Assembly: GCA_033002965.1 (NCBI GenBank)
Contig: JAURVB010010412.1
Coordinates: 20,594 to 84,593, forward strand
Direction: 5' to 3'
From: Piper betle
Taxonomy: Eukaryota; Streptophyta; Magnoliopsida; Piperales; Piperaceae
Length of the DNA stretch: 64,000 nt
The notes below the pieces were generated by a model. It had not been told where the DNA came from. It did no database searches and was given only the letters and a program-made list of their open reading frames with translations. The translations under genes and the position numbers were made by a program. Positions 38,487 through 52,300 of this stretch are shown here, one piece after another; within the stretch, counting starts at the first letter, position 1; each line of letters opens with the position of its first letter.

Positions 38487-40387
38487 TAAACCATACAATA
38501 ATATTATACATGGGTTCTTCTTGCACAAGCACTACAAAATATCCTATCCATACAAGTAAGCGTTCTTATAAAAGTAAGCGTTTCAACCAATGAAAATATA
38601 GTGAAACAAAATATAATAAGTTATTTCATTATCTCTCCCTCTAATTAGAATTTATCAACAAAACCGAAGTTTATCATATCCTCATTCTACTTACGGTTTA
38701 TTTGCAAAATCAAAGTTTCAGGCCACACCATTAAATATCGATAAATTTAATGGCAGGTTATATGATAAAGCGTTTCTCGAGGGCCTCTGTGGGGTCTTCC
38801 TGTAGCAAATTAGCAATCACTATCTCTGAATTGTAGTCTTTTGATTTTTCCTGAACCCAAGGTTGACAGATGCATATGCAGTAAATTTTTATGTGGGGAT
38901 TCCGCGTTGGAAGTCTCTATCAGTCCCCACACCTGATCGACTCTAATATATTATTGTACCACCTTTTTTAAAAAAAAAATTTATAAAGAGACCCACCTTT
39001 TAGTTTTACCACAGTTCCACCTACAAATTGCTCCATGCATACAGGGTGCTGCTGGAGCTCGTAGCTTTGGGACACCGGTGCAACGAGGGTGACCTACTTA
39101 AGTTAGTGCAAGATATGTATAAGATATAAGGTTCACCTGACTAGGTACTTTGTTTAGTTTAGCACAAAGCAAGCAAAAATAGATGTAAATAACAAAAACA
39201 AGAAGCCCGTATAAACCATGAAGAACATGCATGTTCCATTTTTACGTCAACAAACTAGAGCCTTGGCCTTTTTAAAAAAAAAATTTATAACGCTCACAGA
39301 TTTGGAACATGTAATGCGGACTATTCTTGTGTGATAATTTTTTATCCCAAGGCTTATGATAATGCGACAATGTTTTTCCCCCTCCAAACTTATGTGATTT
39401 GATGTAACATTCCCGACCAAATATTAATTACGGCTTAGAAAATCATCGACAACCCATTTTGTTCATTTTTTTCCTGTTTACTTTGCTTCATAAGAGTCAA
39501 TGGACAATCTGGAAAAATAAAATGTTATGTCATTGTCATATATATCGAGATTGCGTCTTCACTGGAAGTTCAGGAAATTATGACCAATGAAATTATTGAT
39601 GCAACTATTTTTTTTCTCACAAGATAATGCAACTTGATCATTTGCAAACCGAATTATAAATACAAAGAAAATTTTAGCAACTTGGAAGTGAATGAAATTT
39701 ATTGGCAGACATGAGCTACTACGACCGGCGCTAGAACTTGCCATTTGTTCACCTCGTGGAGCCATGAACATTCAATTGCGCTGTTTTCAGTTTTATAATA
39801 CTGGTTAAGACGTCGTCATCAGCGACCAGTAGCTACGATGTTTTTTATTTTTTTCATACGTAAATTGGAAGATATCGACGAAAGGTAAGCCCCCTTCGTT
39901 TGGCGTTGATATGCAGTCATTGTTGATCTTAGCTTGTACCAAGCAGGTAGTTGTAGACATTGTACTTGTCAAAGAGACCAGTTGTATCTCGTGCAGAAGA
40001 AACGATTTTTATGTATGTATGTATGTACAGGGCAAAGCTTTCAGACGAGGTAAACAATGACATTTGCAGGGTTTAACGTTTTAGTGCTTGCTCATTGTTT
40101 GTATTATTTCCCCGTAGATTTGTACTAATGTACCCAATAAACGCTGCTAGTAGCTGGCCTTTTTGGATTCCTGTAGTACTCTCCGCGTCTCATCATCTGT
40201 ATTATGTATAGTATGTGTGCAAAATAGTTAGTAAATTCATCGTAGTCTAAGTCAACCCTGTTTATTTGACTAATTTCTTTTTATAACCGAGGTGACAAGT
40301 GTTTCTTCTTCTTCTTTTCTGGTGCCAAGCTGTTAATGGAACTCGTATTTTGGGCCTCAAGTTCACGCGATAAGTATGAGTATAACC
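38487..40387. other. Spacer and promoter of the first receptor kinase
   Basis: AT-rich DNA with several poly-A tracts and a short TATG/TGTA repeat at 40013-40028. No gene is supported. The last few hundred bases probably hold the promoter and leader of the receptor kinase that starts at 40388. Confidence 0.4.
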
Positions 40388-43300
40388 ATGAGAAGCTTTC
40401 TAGACATGGCCTTCTCAGTCCTGACAATGCTGTGCATCGTTCCACTAGAAACAGATGCGGCCAACCTTTCTTTTGATGAACGTAAGTATGCAGCTTCTAA
40501 ATTTTCTCTTTCACTTAAAATTTCTCAACATTTTAAGGGATGAAAACATATATTCGATGTATACCTAGTAGTTTGGTTACAACCTTTAGCAGGAATAAGC
40601 AGTTTTCGGCAACACTAATGGAATCTCTTTGAAATTTTTTCTTTCACTTAAAATTTCTCTTCAATGTAAGTGATGAAAACATATATTCGATGTGTACCTA
40701 GTAGTTTGGTTACAACCTTTGTCAGGAAAAACATTTTTCAGCAACACTGATTAAATCTCTTTGAAATATTGGGGCAGGGAAGGCTTTGATGATGATAGGG
40801 AGGAGACTGGGGCATAGAGGATGGAATTTCAGTGTGGATCCATGCTCTGGGGACCAGGGGTGGGTGCGGTCAAGGGAAAAAGATTCTGAGAATGCTGTAA
40901 ATTGCAGCTGCAACATTGGAGACGATGGTGTATGTCATGTAACAAGCATGTGAGTACTTGAACAGCATAGCTCACTGTGGATATGCATATTTCTCTCCAC
41001 TTGTTCATCGAAAACTTTCGTTGTATATCAAACTCAACTTTCGTTGTATGGAGAAGTAGATACTTTTGTATAAAGTTTAGAGTGATGATAAAGATTATAT
41101 TTCACAGAATGAGTCCATGTTTCTCATAAGGAACCTTGTTTAAAACATAATCCATCATGGAAATTTTGGATGGAGGTCACATGGATGGCTGTAGAGGCCA
41201 CGTCCATTAAAGATAGTAGATGGTTGGTGTCACAGGGGTCAATTTAATGGACGAGGTTTATGCAATCTTCTTCTTCTTCCACTAGATACTCAAAGGGTAT
41301 TGGGGACATGGATCTTAAATTAAGATCCATGTGATTATAAATGGCAAAATTTTTAATGGCCGTATGCCTTCTTGATGCCAACCCTCCTTTTATACGCACT
41401 TGGGACTGGCAATGCACAAGCAGCAGGGTTGACAAGGTTTATGAAATCTTATAAAAAATTTATAATGGTCAAAATTTGGGTGAAGATCTTTCAAAAATAA
41501 ATATGGGTGAAGAAGAACCATTTCACTTACATGTTTTTCACTTGTATAAACTCCACAGTGCCATCAAGGCTCAGAGTTTGACTGGATCTCTTCCATCAGA
41601 GCTTGCCCAACTACCTTTCCTCCAAACAATGTAATGAATGCTCAGCTCTTGTTCTTACTTTCCACTGCTACATTTAATTTTTTTGTGAAATTCTTGAAAA
41701 TTGCGCTTTTATGTCCTTTTGCAGAGATCTTTCCCGCAACTTCATCAATGATTCAATCCCCAGAGACTGGTCATCATTGCCGTCAATTAAAAAAATGTAA
41801 CTTTTTTTAATATCTTGAGTTGGTCGTGGTAAATAGAAACAAAATTGACATTGTTAAGCATCGATAATATTTGCTAATGCAGTGCTCTGGGCGGAAATCG
41901 ATTGTCTGGGCCAATTCCAGGGGAACTTTTTAGCATTTCGTCACTTGAGGAATTGTGTGTGGTTTCTTCCATCCCACTCTTCTAGGTATCATTGTTTCTG
42001 TACTTATTAGTTACAGATGTTTTAGGGTTCTTGAGGCAAATCGCCTATCAGGGAGCATCCCAAAACAGATAGGAAAGCTGGGCAAGCTGAAGAAACTGTA
42101 TGCGTTCTTTTCTTTCTTCTTCAACAAAGCCTTTTCAAGTTTGCGGTTACCATTTCTTAGTTTCCATTTTACTGGGGGTGGGGTGAAAAGAGGATGGTAA
42201 AGAAAAGCACTTCCATTTCAGTGTCATTTCATCAAATAACTTTACCGGGGAGCTGCCAAAGGAGATAGGTGATCTCAAAAACTTGGAAGATTTGTAAGAT
42301 TGCACTCATTACCATTTCTACCACAATGCTTTTTCTAACATGATTAATGAAGAGAAAGCATCAACAGTGCCCTTCTTTTGATTAACATTAATTAAAATTT
42401 TAACTATTTTTGGAAGGATATCAGGAGGATTAGTGATAATTTCTTTCAAGGGAAGGTACCTGATTTTATCCAAAACTTGAGTGCGTTGACAAGATTGTAA
42501 GTAACTTTTTTATTAAATTTCTTGCTTAGCAGTTGTACATTGTGATAATTTTATATTAAAATTTTTTAGGGAGATTGAAGCAACTGGTCTTGAAGGCCCA
42601 ATTCCACCTGGCATATCTAATCTTAAAAATCTAACAGTCCTGTAAGTGTCTCAGTCACCAGTTTTGCCGAGGGAGCAACCCCATTTTTTACGAGCTCTAC
42701 TAATCATTTTTGCATCAGTTGGTATTCTTGATCACTGGAGCAAATGGTACCATGTTTTCTGCTTTGCATTATCAAAATTTGATTTTTAGGTTTTATAAAG
42801 AATGAGTGTGTAGTATTTGAACAGTTCTATAAGAAAAGTGCGAGTTACTGGGGAAGATCAATTCTTCATTAAAAAAAAATTTAGTGTGACCCTAGTTTTG
42901 TATCATGCATACATGTGACTACTAGTTTGATCCAATTTCTTTTTAACCTTGGCTTGGCTTCGTTTATCTGCTGGCTTGCAGTTTGTTGTTTTAGCATGCA
43001 ATCATTCTTGGAATTTTTACTAATAACCCAAACTTTAAGGCCGGAGTTGACAGATTGTGAGAGCAGTAAACATCTTCATGTGTGTGAAATAACTCGTTAG
43101 TTTTTTCCGATTCAAAACATGTTTTGCATCTTGGGTAAGCTTTTGAGTGACTTGGTTTTAACACTAGCTGTCCTAGCACGAAAATCAGAAACCAGTGTAA
43201 ATTTCATGTCTCCACTCTAATCTACAGTCCAAAATTATATTATCAAATAGCATGACTGTATCCTACAGCAGTTGTAACTTTTGATGACTTATATTGGTTG

Positions 43301-46300
43301 GCTAATGCAGCAAAATCAGTAACATAAATGGAGGCGAATCATTATTTCCACCTCTAAATGGAATGATAAACATGAAAACCCTGTGAGTATTAAATGAGTT
43401 TTCTTATGGACTTTCCACGTGGGTAATTTGATCTTATTACCCATTTTAATGTAGTTGATTTGAAATTTTATATCAATTTCCCATCTTCTGAGGGTTGCAA
43501 TAGGGAGGACACCTGTGGCATAAGAACTTGCCGCTTTGTTACTACATGGGTTTTGTGCCATCAATTTATTTGTGAAAACAATCAAGCGATGACATAAAAT
43601 CCATGTTGCCAATCCTTCTGTAGCTCAGATGATATGCTGATGATGAATACTGATTTTAATGCAGGATATTACGCAATTGTAAACTTTCTGGGGAAATCCC
43701 TGATATTTTCAACCCTATGCAAAATCTAAAGACACTGTAAGCACATAAAGCTCTCTTATCTACTGTAATTTTTGTTGGCTTGCAAGATGGAAATTGTCCA
43801 TTTTGCTAAAACCAAATTTCATGGTTGGTGTAATTGAATTGTTCGTTAAAATTAAGAGCCAAAAAAATGAAATAAAAAGAAAAAGAGATCTTTAAAAAAT
43901 AAAGAGAGAATGCAGTATTAAGAAGAATTCTCATGAAAATATTGGGTTTTGTTTTCTAACCAGATCAAGTAAACCTTTTGCAGAGACCTTAGCTTTAACA
44001 ACTTTAGTGGTGCTATTCCACAGAGTTTTAAGAATTTGCCCAATGCACAATTCATGTAGGCATTCTCAATCCTAATCCTGTCTTTACTCTCTGTTTTTAA
44101 AATCCGTTTTTGCTGGAAACTGATTGGAGCACTTATTATCTGAAACAAAACGATTTAGTATAAGTTCTTTCACCTTGTAATTAGGTATTTGACAGGAAAC
44201 ATGCTAAGTGGGGATGTGCCACCAGAGTTGCTTAGCAATGTGTACAATCTGTATGTCTTGTAAAATCTAATATTCTCTAGGAAAGGAAACATTACTTTCC
44301 TATTGCTTGTAGCCCGTTTTCATTGTATTAAATGTCAAATGCAGTGATCTATCGTATAACAATTACACCTGGCCAGAAAGATGCCCAGAAGATGAAAGGA
44401 GGAACATGTAAGATCATATCAATTATTGATTATTTCCTTATTTTTAATTTTATTGAGAATTTATAAACTTATCATGATACTTACAGAAATTATTTTGGAA
44501 GCTCTTCAGGAGGAAATGATGAGTAAGCATTTTGTGCTTTATAACAACCACAACTTAAGATATCTGTAATCAATTTTTTTAAACTAAATTGAAATCTTTA
44601 TTCTATCATTTATCATGTAACATAATTTTTGGCCATTATGATGGGTGGTTGCCTTCAACTAACTACAAGAACAATTCAATGATTTAAGGGAGTCCACAGG
44701 TGAAAATGACCTAAAATTTTGACCCACTTACAACAAACAGTTGTGTGCAATATTTTGGTGATGAAAATTGCATATGTTTTAACAAATACATTGATTGTTA
44801 TGGTAATGTCAGCTTCCCATGCTCAAGGAAGGCATTTGAATGTAAAACAAGTAAGTAGCTTAGTAGTTCACCCACAAGAAACTGTTACATCTGCTGACAT
44901 CCAAATCTGAATCCTCTGACACCTATAGTTTCTTCCGGTTGCAGCAAAATACACATTGTACATAAACTGTGGTGGAAAGGAGGATGTTGGGGTGAAAGGG
45001 ATCATCTATCAGAAAGATATGGGTGATTTTATTGGTGCTGCAAGCTATTACTCAAACAGTGACAATGCATGGGCTATAAGTAGCACTGGAAACTTTTTAG
45101 ACAATAATGAAGAACTAGACAACTACACAGTGACATCAAATGCTCCCCTTTCCATGACTAATGCTGAGTTGTACAAAACTGCTCGAATTTCACCTCTGTC
45201 CCTCACTTATTATGGATTCTGCCTTCTACGTGGAAGTTATAATGTCACACTTCACTTTGCTGAGATAGTTTTCACTGATGACAATACTTATGGTAGTCTT
45301 GGGAAACGTGTTTTTGATGTGTATGTACAGGTCTGTATCTGTTTTTTCTTAATCAATTTTTTCACTTCTTTTTTATCATATTAAAACATCAAAACACAGT
45401 TTTATGACGTGGGATAAGAATACTTGTGTGATATCCATACATATAGGGAAAACTAATATGGAAGGATTTCAATATTAAAGAAGAAGCTAAATATGGTAGA
45501 AGCAAAGAAGTCTTGAAGAACATCACTGTCAATGTGAATGATGGCAGCTTGGAAATTCGATTGTTCTGGAATGGAAAGGGAACGACAATAATTCCTCAGA
45601 GAGGAGTGTATGGACCTCTAATATCTGCTATTTCTGTGTCTCCAAGTGAGTTTTGTTTTCAGATACGTATTTATTATCTTTGACGCTAACATATCATTCT
45701 CCTTCACCCTGTGAAAATTGATTATATTTTTATTATAAAAAATGATTGAATTTTAGTAATATCGATTACCAATATTGGAGTAATTCCATAGATTTTTGAA
45801 GAACTTAAAGTCTTAACCTGTTTATTTTCCTTGCTTTCTGCAGATTTTCGTATTCCAAGCGAAAAAAGAATGCTGCTGCTATTTTGTTTGGAGTTCTTGT
45901 TCCAATATTCTGTATTCTAATTGTTGTCGGTATCCTATGGAAAAAGGCTTTCTTGGAGGTCGAAGCATGGAGAACAATGGTAGTTTGCATGGCATGATAA
46001 ATTTACCGTTGTCTGGATTTTCAGATTAGACATGCTTATTTTATTTTATTTTATTTTTTCTGAGCAGATCTCAGAGGTATCGATCGGACTGGATCTTTTA
46101 CACTTAGACAAATCAAAGAAGCAACAAATAATTTTCACGCGTCAAATAAAATTGGTGAAGGCGGTTTTGGACCAGTTTACCAGGTAGAATTTATAAAGTA
46201 TACTCAATTCAATACTTTCTACACTTATCACATTTCAAGTTATCCTTTTACCCCGCAAATCATTTACTGCTGTATTTTGGTTTTTATGCAGGGTATATTA

Positions 46301-49300
46301 TCTGAGGGCATCATTATTGCCGTGAAGCAGCTCTCTTCAAAATCAAAACAAGGAAATCGAGAGTTTGTGAATGAAATAGGCATGATTTCTGCTTTGCAAC
46401 ATCCAAACCTTGTAAAATTATATGGATGCTGCATTGAGGGAGATCAGTTACTGCTTGTTTATGAATATATGGAAAATAATAGTCTTTTTAATGCTTTGTT
46501 TGGTAAGTACGTTTTACCCTTTAAAGGTCCACTCTCAGACATCCAAATTGCTTCATATGCTGACAAAGAAACAAAATTCTTCTTGAAGCTTAATGGACTT
46601 TTTGCAGGTTCTGAAGAGATCCAATTGAAACTAGATTGGCAAACAAGGAAAAGAATTTGTGTTGGAATAGCCAAAGGTTTAGTCTATCTTCACGAGGAGT
46701 CCAGACTCAAGATCGTGCATAGGGACATCAAAACCACCAATATATTACTAGACAGGGATCTCAACCCAAAAATATCTGATTTTGGTTTAGCCAAGCTTGA
46801 TGGAGAGAAAAGCCACATCAGCACACGCCTAGCTGGAACCATGTAAGTTGTCACTCCTTCCTCCTAGATTGTGGTTTCTTACCATTATATTTGTAGGGAT
46901 ATAACTGAAAATAGATTTAGTTTGGCACAATTTATAGTCTTGTCTTGTTTGTACTTGGTTTTGATTTGTTAGTGTTATGAAATTGATGCGGAATTCCTAT
47001 TTGTAATATTCAGCGGAATAACAATAATATAGACAGAAATAAAATCAAGCACGATGTATACATAGATTTAACCTGGAAAATCTTCCTCCTATCAAGGATC
47101 AAAAACCATGGGATGCACGATCAAAAACTTCAACTATATTCAAAGAGACTACTACCCAATTACCTCACCACCAAATCTCAGTACCACGAGATTACAAAGG
47201 ATCCACGACCCAAAACCTTCTCCCAACGAAGAACAAAGGTCTTCCCTTTCTCCCAATCTCATAAATTAGGGTTACAAATAAAAAAGACGGTGAAAAAATA
47301 CTTCGAACCGAGTTTGGAACCGCTTAGAACTGCCCACATGGTTTTCGCACGTGACGCCAATGCCTGGATGCTGATCTGGCATCCATGTGCCAGAAGATGT
47401 TTTTAAACACAGCACTTAGCGCCCGGGTGCTAGGAATTTTTCCTCAATTCCTTTTTCTTCTTCGTCACTTCCATCTATGGTCACCCCCACAAGCTCCAGC
47501 GAGTCTTCGACGACGATTTTTGGCGTGAATAGGGCTCCACTTGCAACAATCTCTCACTTTGAGACCTATTGCAAAACTATGTAATCTCTTACCTTAGTGT
47601 CTCAAGCTTTGCATTGATCCTTGCATTCTGTCTAATCCTTCACATTCAAAACAACCGCACCAAAGTTGAGGAGAGGCTCAACTTCTAACCATCCACCGAT
47701 TTTGTCAACATATCAGCAGGATTCTTGTTGCCCTTAATCTTCACCAATTTCAACTGTCCATCCTCGAGCAAAGATCTAATGAAATGATACCTCAAGTGAA
47801 TATAGTTAGTCCGTGAATTAAATGTTGAGTTCCTGGCAAGATGAATTGCACTTTGACTATCACTGCACAAGATGCAATCCACTTCATCAAAACCCAATTC
47901 ACTCATCAACTGCTTAGGCCAAATAAATTCCTTACTTGCTTTAGTAGCAGCCACATATTCAACTTCTGTAGAAGATAAATCAACAATTTTCTGTAGCTTC
48001 GAAACCTGGCTCACAACTGTTCCACCTACAGTAAAAATATATCATATTGTACTCCTGTCATTATCTCTATCACTACCATAATTTGAGCTCACATAACCTT
48101 GCATCAATATTATCTCCCCAAAAACACAAATAATACTTAGAAGTACCTTTCAAATACCTAAAAATCCACTTCACAGCTTGTCAATGTTCCTTTCTAGGGT
48201 TAATCATAAATCTACTGATAACTCCCACTGCATGTGCAATATCTAGTCTAGTATTCATCATAGCATATATGAAACTCCCAATAGCTGGAGAATAAGACAC
48301 ATTCCTCATGTCCTTTCTTTCTTCATCTGTCTTAGCACCTAACTCTTTTGACAACTTAAAGTGTCCACCTAGAGCTGTAGTCACCGGTTTAGCACTGTCC
48401 ATGTTGAATCTTTTCAGCACTTTGTCCACATACCCTTCTTGAGATAACCTCAATTCCTTGTTCTCTCTATCTCGGGTAATTTGCATACCAAGAAATTGTT
48501 TTGCCTCCCTTAAGTCTTTCATGGAAAACTTCCCTACCAACTTCTTCAAATCATTGATTTTCTTCATGCATGAACTTGCCACAAGTATGTCATCTACATA
48601 CAAGGTGAGAATTAAAAACACCATCTTCATACCTTCGTAGATACACATAATGATCAGCATTACATCTAGCAAATATAGTTTCCAACATAAACTTGTCAAA
48701 TTTCAAATACCACTGCCTTGGTGCCTGTTTTAGTCCATACAAACTTCTCTTACGTCGACATACTAAGTTTTCCTTCTCTTTGACCTCAAATCTCTCCGAC
48801 TATTGCATGTAAATCTCCTCCTCCAAATCACCATGAAGGAGAGCGGTCACAATACTCTAGTGCAAGTTGCTCTAATGCAAATTTCTCACAGCCACAATAC
48901 TCAATATTGTTTTAATAGAAGTCAATTTCATAATTGGGGCAAAAATGTCATTAAAATCAATACCTTTCTTTTGACTGAATCCCTTCACCACAAGTTTAGC
49001 CTTGAACCTCTTTGTCTCATTTGCCTCATGTTTCACCCTATATACCTACTTGTTTTGCAGAATTTTCTTCTTGGCCTGGGCCTGCACCAATCCCAGGTAT
49101 GATTCTATTTCAAAGAAAACATCTCATCACCCATGGCTTGCTCCCACTTAAAGAGAAAATCAATCCTGCATAACTTCTTCAAAACACTTTGGTTCTCCTT
49201 TATCAGTATACAAAATATGATGTAAAGATAAACAAAGTTTTTGTACTGACTTCCTTACACGAGTGTTCCTCCTCAACTGAGGAACATCATCCCCTAATGA

Positions 49301-52300
49301 AGAACTAGAACCGTCAGAATCAGTTTGTGGTTCTTCATCACCTTCGGTCTCTTCTAAGCTTTCATTTCCATTCCTCTCAGATGTAGGTATCACTCCATCC
49401 TTCAGTTCATCAAGCTCCATATGGTCTTTCTCCTTAGTTTCTCCATTTATTTCTTCTACTCGGTCCTTGTACATGCAATCCTTATTGAATATCACATCTT
49501 GGCTTCGTATGACCTTGTTATGCTCATAATCTCATAAGCAATAACCATACTCATCATCATATCCAATGAAAACACATTTCTTAGATTTAGAATATAACTT
49601 TTTCCTCAATTCCTGATCTACATATATATATATATATGCAATACAACCAAATACTTTCAAGAAAGAATAATTAATTGATTTACCAGAACATACCTCCTCT
49701 AGAATATCACCATCCAAAGCACTTGATGGATCCTTTTGATCGGAAAAATTGTTGTATCTACAATTGCTCCCCAAAGTTGCAAAGACAAGCCAACATGTAG
49801 TCTCATACTCCGAGCCCACTCTATGATGGTCCTGTTCATCCTCTAAGCAACCACATTCTGCTACGGTGTCCTCGTTATAGTTTTTACCATTCTGATCCCA
49901 TTAGTAGAACAATAATCATCAAACTATTTATTGCAATACTCACCACCATTGTCAAACAATAGACACTTCAATTTTAATCCTGTTTACCTTAAAATTACAA
50001 AGGCTTCAGATTTTTGCTTGAGGGTATAAATCCATGTATTCCTACTTGAATCGTCTATGAAGGTTACAAAATAAGAGTTACCACCAAAAGATTTCATAAG
50101 AAAAGGGTCCTATCTGTATAAACCAACTCCAATATTTCAGATTTCTTCTCTTTACCATCCTTCATAAAGCTAACTCTTTTCTGTTTACTAAATACACAAT
50201 TCTCACCGAAATCAAAGCTAGCATCCTTCATACCTGCCAAAGTATCCTTGGACTGCAAAATCCTCATCTGCTCTCACTCAAGTGACCAAGCCTATGATGT
50301 CACAATGTTGCTTTCTCATCTTTTCAGTTGTTAAAAAACAACATGATCAACATATGTAGAGAATAGAGATAGAGTTCCAACTCTCTCACCCTTTGTCACT
50401 ACCATTGCTCCTTACTAATCTTCAACTGATTCTCTTTGAATGACGCATTGTAGCCCTCATTGTCCAACTTGCTAACAGATATAAGATTTTTTTCAAATCT
50501 GATATGTGTTTCAACTCTTGTAGAAATAGTTCCCCTTTATTCTGCAACGTTAATTAAATTGTCCCCTTACCAACAATCTTGCATTCCTGTCCATTACCAA
50601 CAGTCACATGCCCAAAATCAGCTTGAACATAATTAACAAACCATTCTCTATGTGCAGTGCAATGAAATTAATCCCCGAAATCCACCAACCATGATTCAAA
50701 TTTCAAATTTGTATAAAGAGATAAACACAAGTCATCATACTCTTCACTAGGATTTACCACATTTACTCCATCATTTCCTCGGTTTGGACTGTAACGACCC
50801 ACCATTTTTCACAATATAGTGGGCCTTGCTGGCCAGGTGTTACTCAAAATTTAACAAACCAACCCTATAACAACCAGTCCTAACCGGACCAGGTATTACT
50901 TAAACGGTTACATGAATAATATGAAAGCAAACAAGTCTAGCATTTCTAACTCAAAAGAACTTATGTTTCATATGACAATGTATGAAATAATTATCTCACA
51001 GTCTTGGACCGTTTCCCATAGCCACATTTATAACACAAGAAAAGTAAAAAGAGAAGTCTGCTAATTATCTGTTCACCACCTGAGTTGGTAGAAGAACCAC
51101 CCAGTCGTCTCTTAGTCTTTATTTCTAGCTGCTAACCTGCGGAGGCAATTTTGCGTTAGTAATTAAACACTAAGCCGTATAATTAAATAAAACAAGTCTA
51201 TGAACTCCCTATCATTATCTATATTATTGGCTGTTGTGACCATTCTAACATGTCTATTTATTAGCTGATGGTTCAGTCCACCATGTCCATTAGTTGGCTA
51301 ATGGGTCAGTCCACCATGCCCATCTATTAGCTGATGGGTCAATCCATCATGTCCATTACCGGCTAGCGAGTCCAATCCGCCATGTCCGTTATCGGCTGGT
51401 GAGTCCAATCCACCATGTCTATAATTGGCTGGCGAGTCCAATCCGCCATGTCTAATTTATTGGTTGATAGGTCAGTCCATCATGTCCATTACCGGCTTGC
51501 GAATCCAATCCGCTATGTCCGTTATCGGCTGGTGAGTCCAATCCACCATGTCTGTAATTGGCTGGTGAGTCCAATCTGCCATGTCCAATTTATTGGCTGA
51601 TGGGTCAGTCCATCATGTCCATTACCGGCTAGCGAGTCCAATCTGCCATGTCCGTTATCAGCTGGTGGGTCTAATCCACCATGTCCGTAATTAGCTAGCG
51701 AGTCCAATCCGTCATGTCCAATTTATTGGCTGATGGGTCAGTCCATCATGTCCATTTCCGACTAGCGAGTCTAATCTACTATGTCCGTTATCGGCTAGTG
51801 AGTCCAATCCACCATGTCCATATTTGGCTGGTGAGCCCAATCTGCCATGTCCAATTTATTGGTTGGGTGGGTCAGTCCATCGTGTTCATTACTGGCTGGC
51901 AAGTCCAATCCGCCATGTCCGTAATTCGCTATCATGTCCATTATCGGCCGGCGAGTCCAATCCGCCATGTTCATTATCGGCTGGTGAGTCCAATCCACCA
52001 TGTCCGTAATTGGCTGGTGAGTCCAATCTGCCATGTCCAATTTATTGGCTGATGGGTCAGTTCATCATGTCTATTATTGACTGGCAAGTCCAATCCGCCA
52101 TGTCCGTAATTCGCTATCATGTCCAGTACCGGCCGGCGAGTCCAATCCGCCATGTCCATTATCGGCTGGTGAGTCCAATCCACCATGTCCGTAATTGGCT
52201 GGTGAGTCCAATTTGCCATGTCCAATTTATTGGCTGATGGGTCAGTTCATCATGTCCATTACCGGCTGGCGAGTCCAATCCGCCATGTCCGTTATCGGCC

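Noticed and set aside
41244..41435. Minus-strand ORF in intron 2 of receptor kinase 1
   Set aside because: Intronic, without any recognisable motif.
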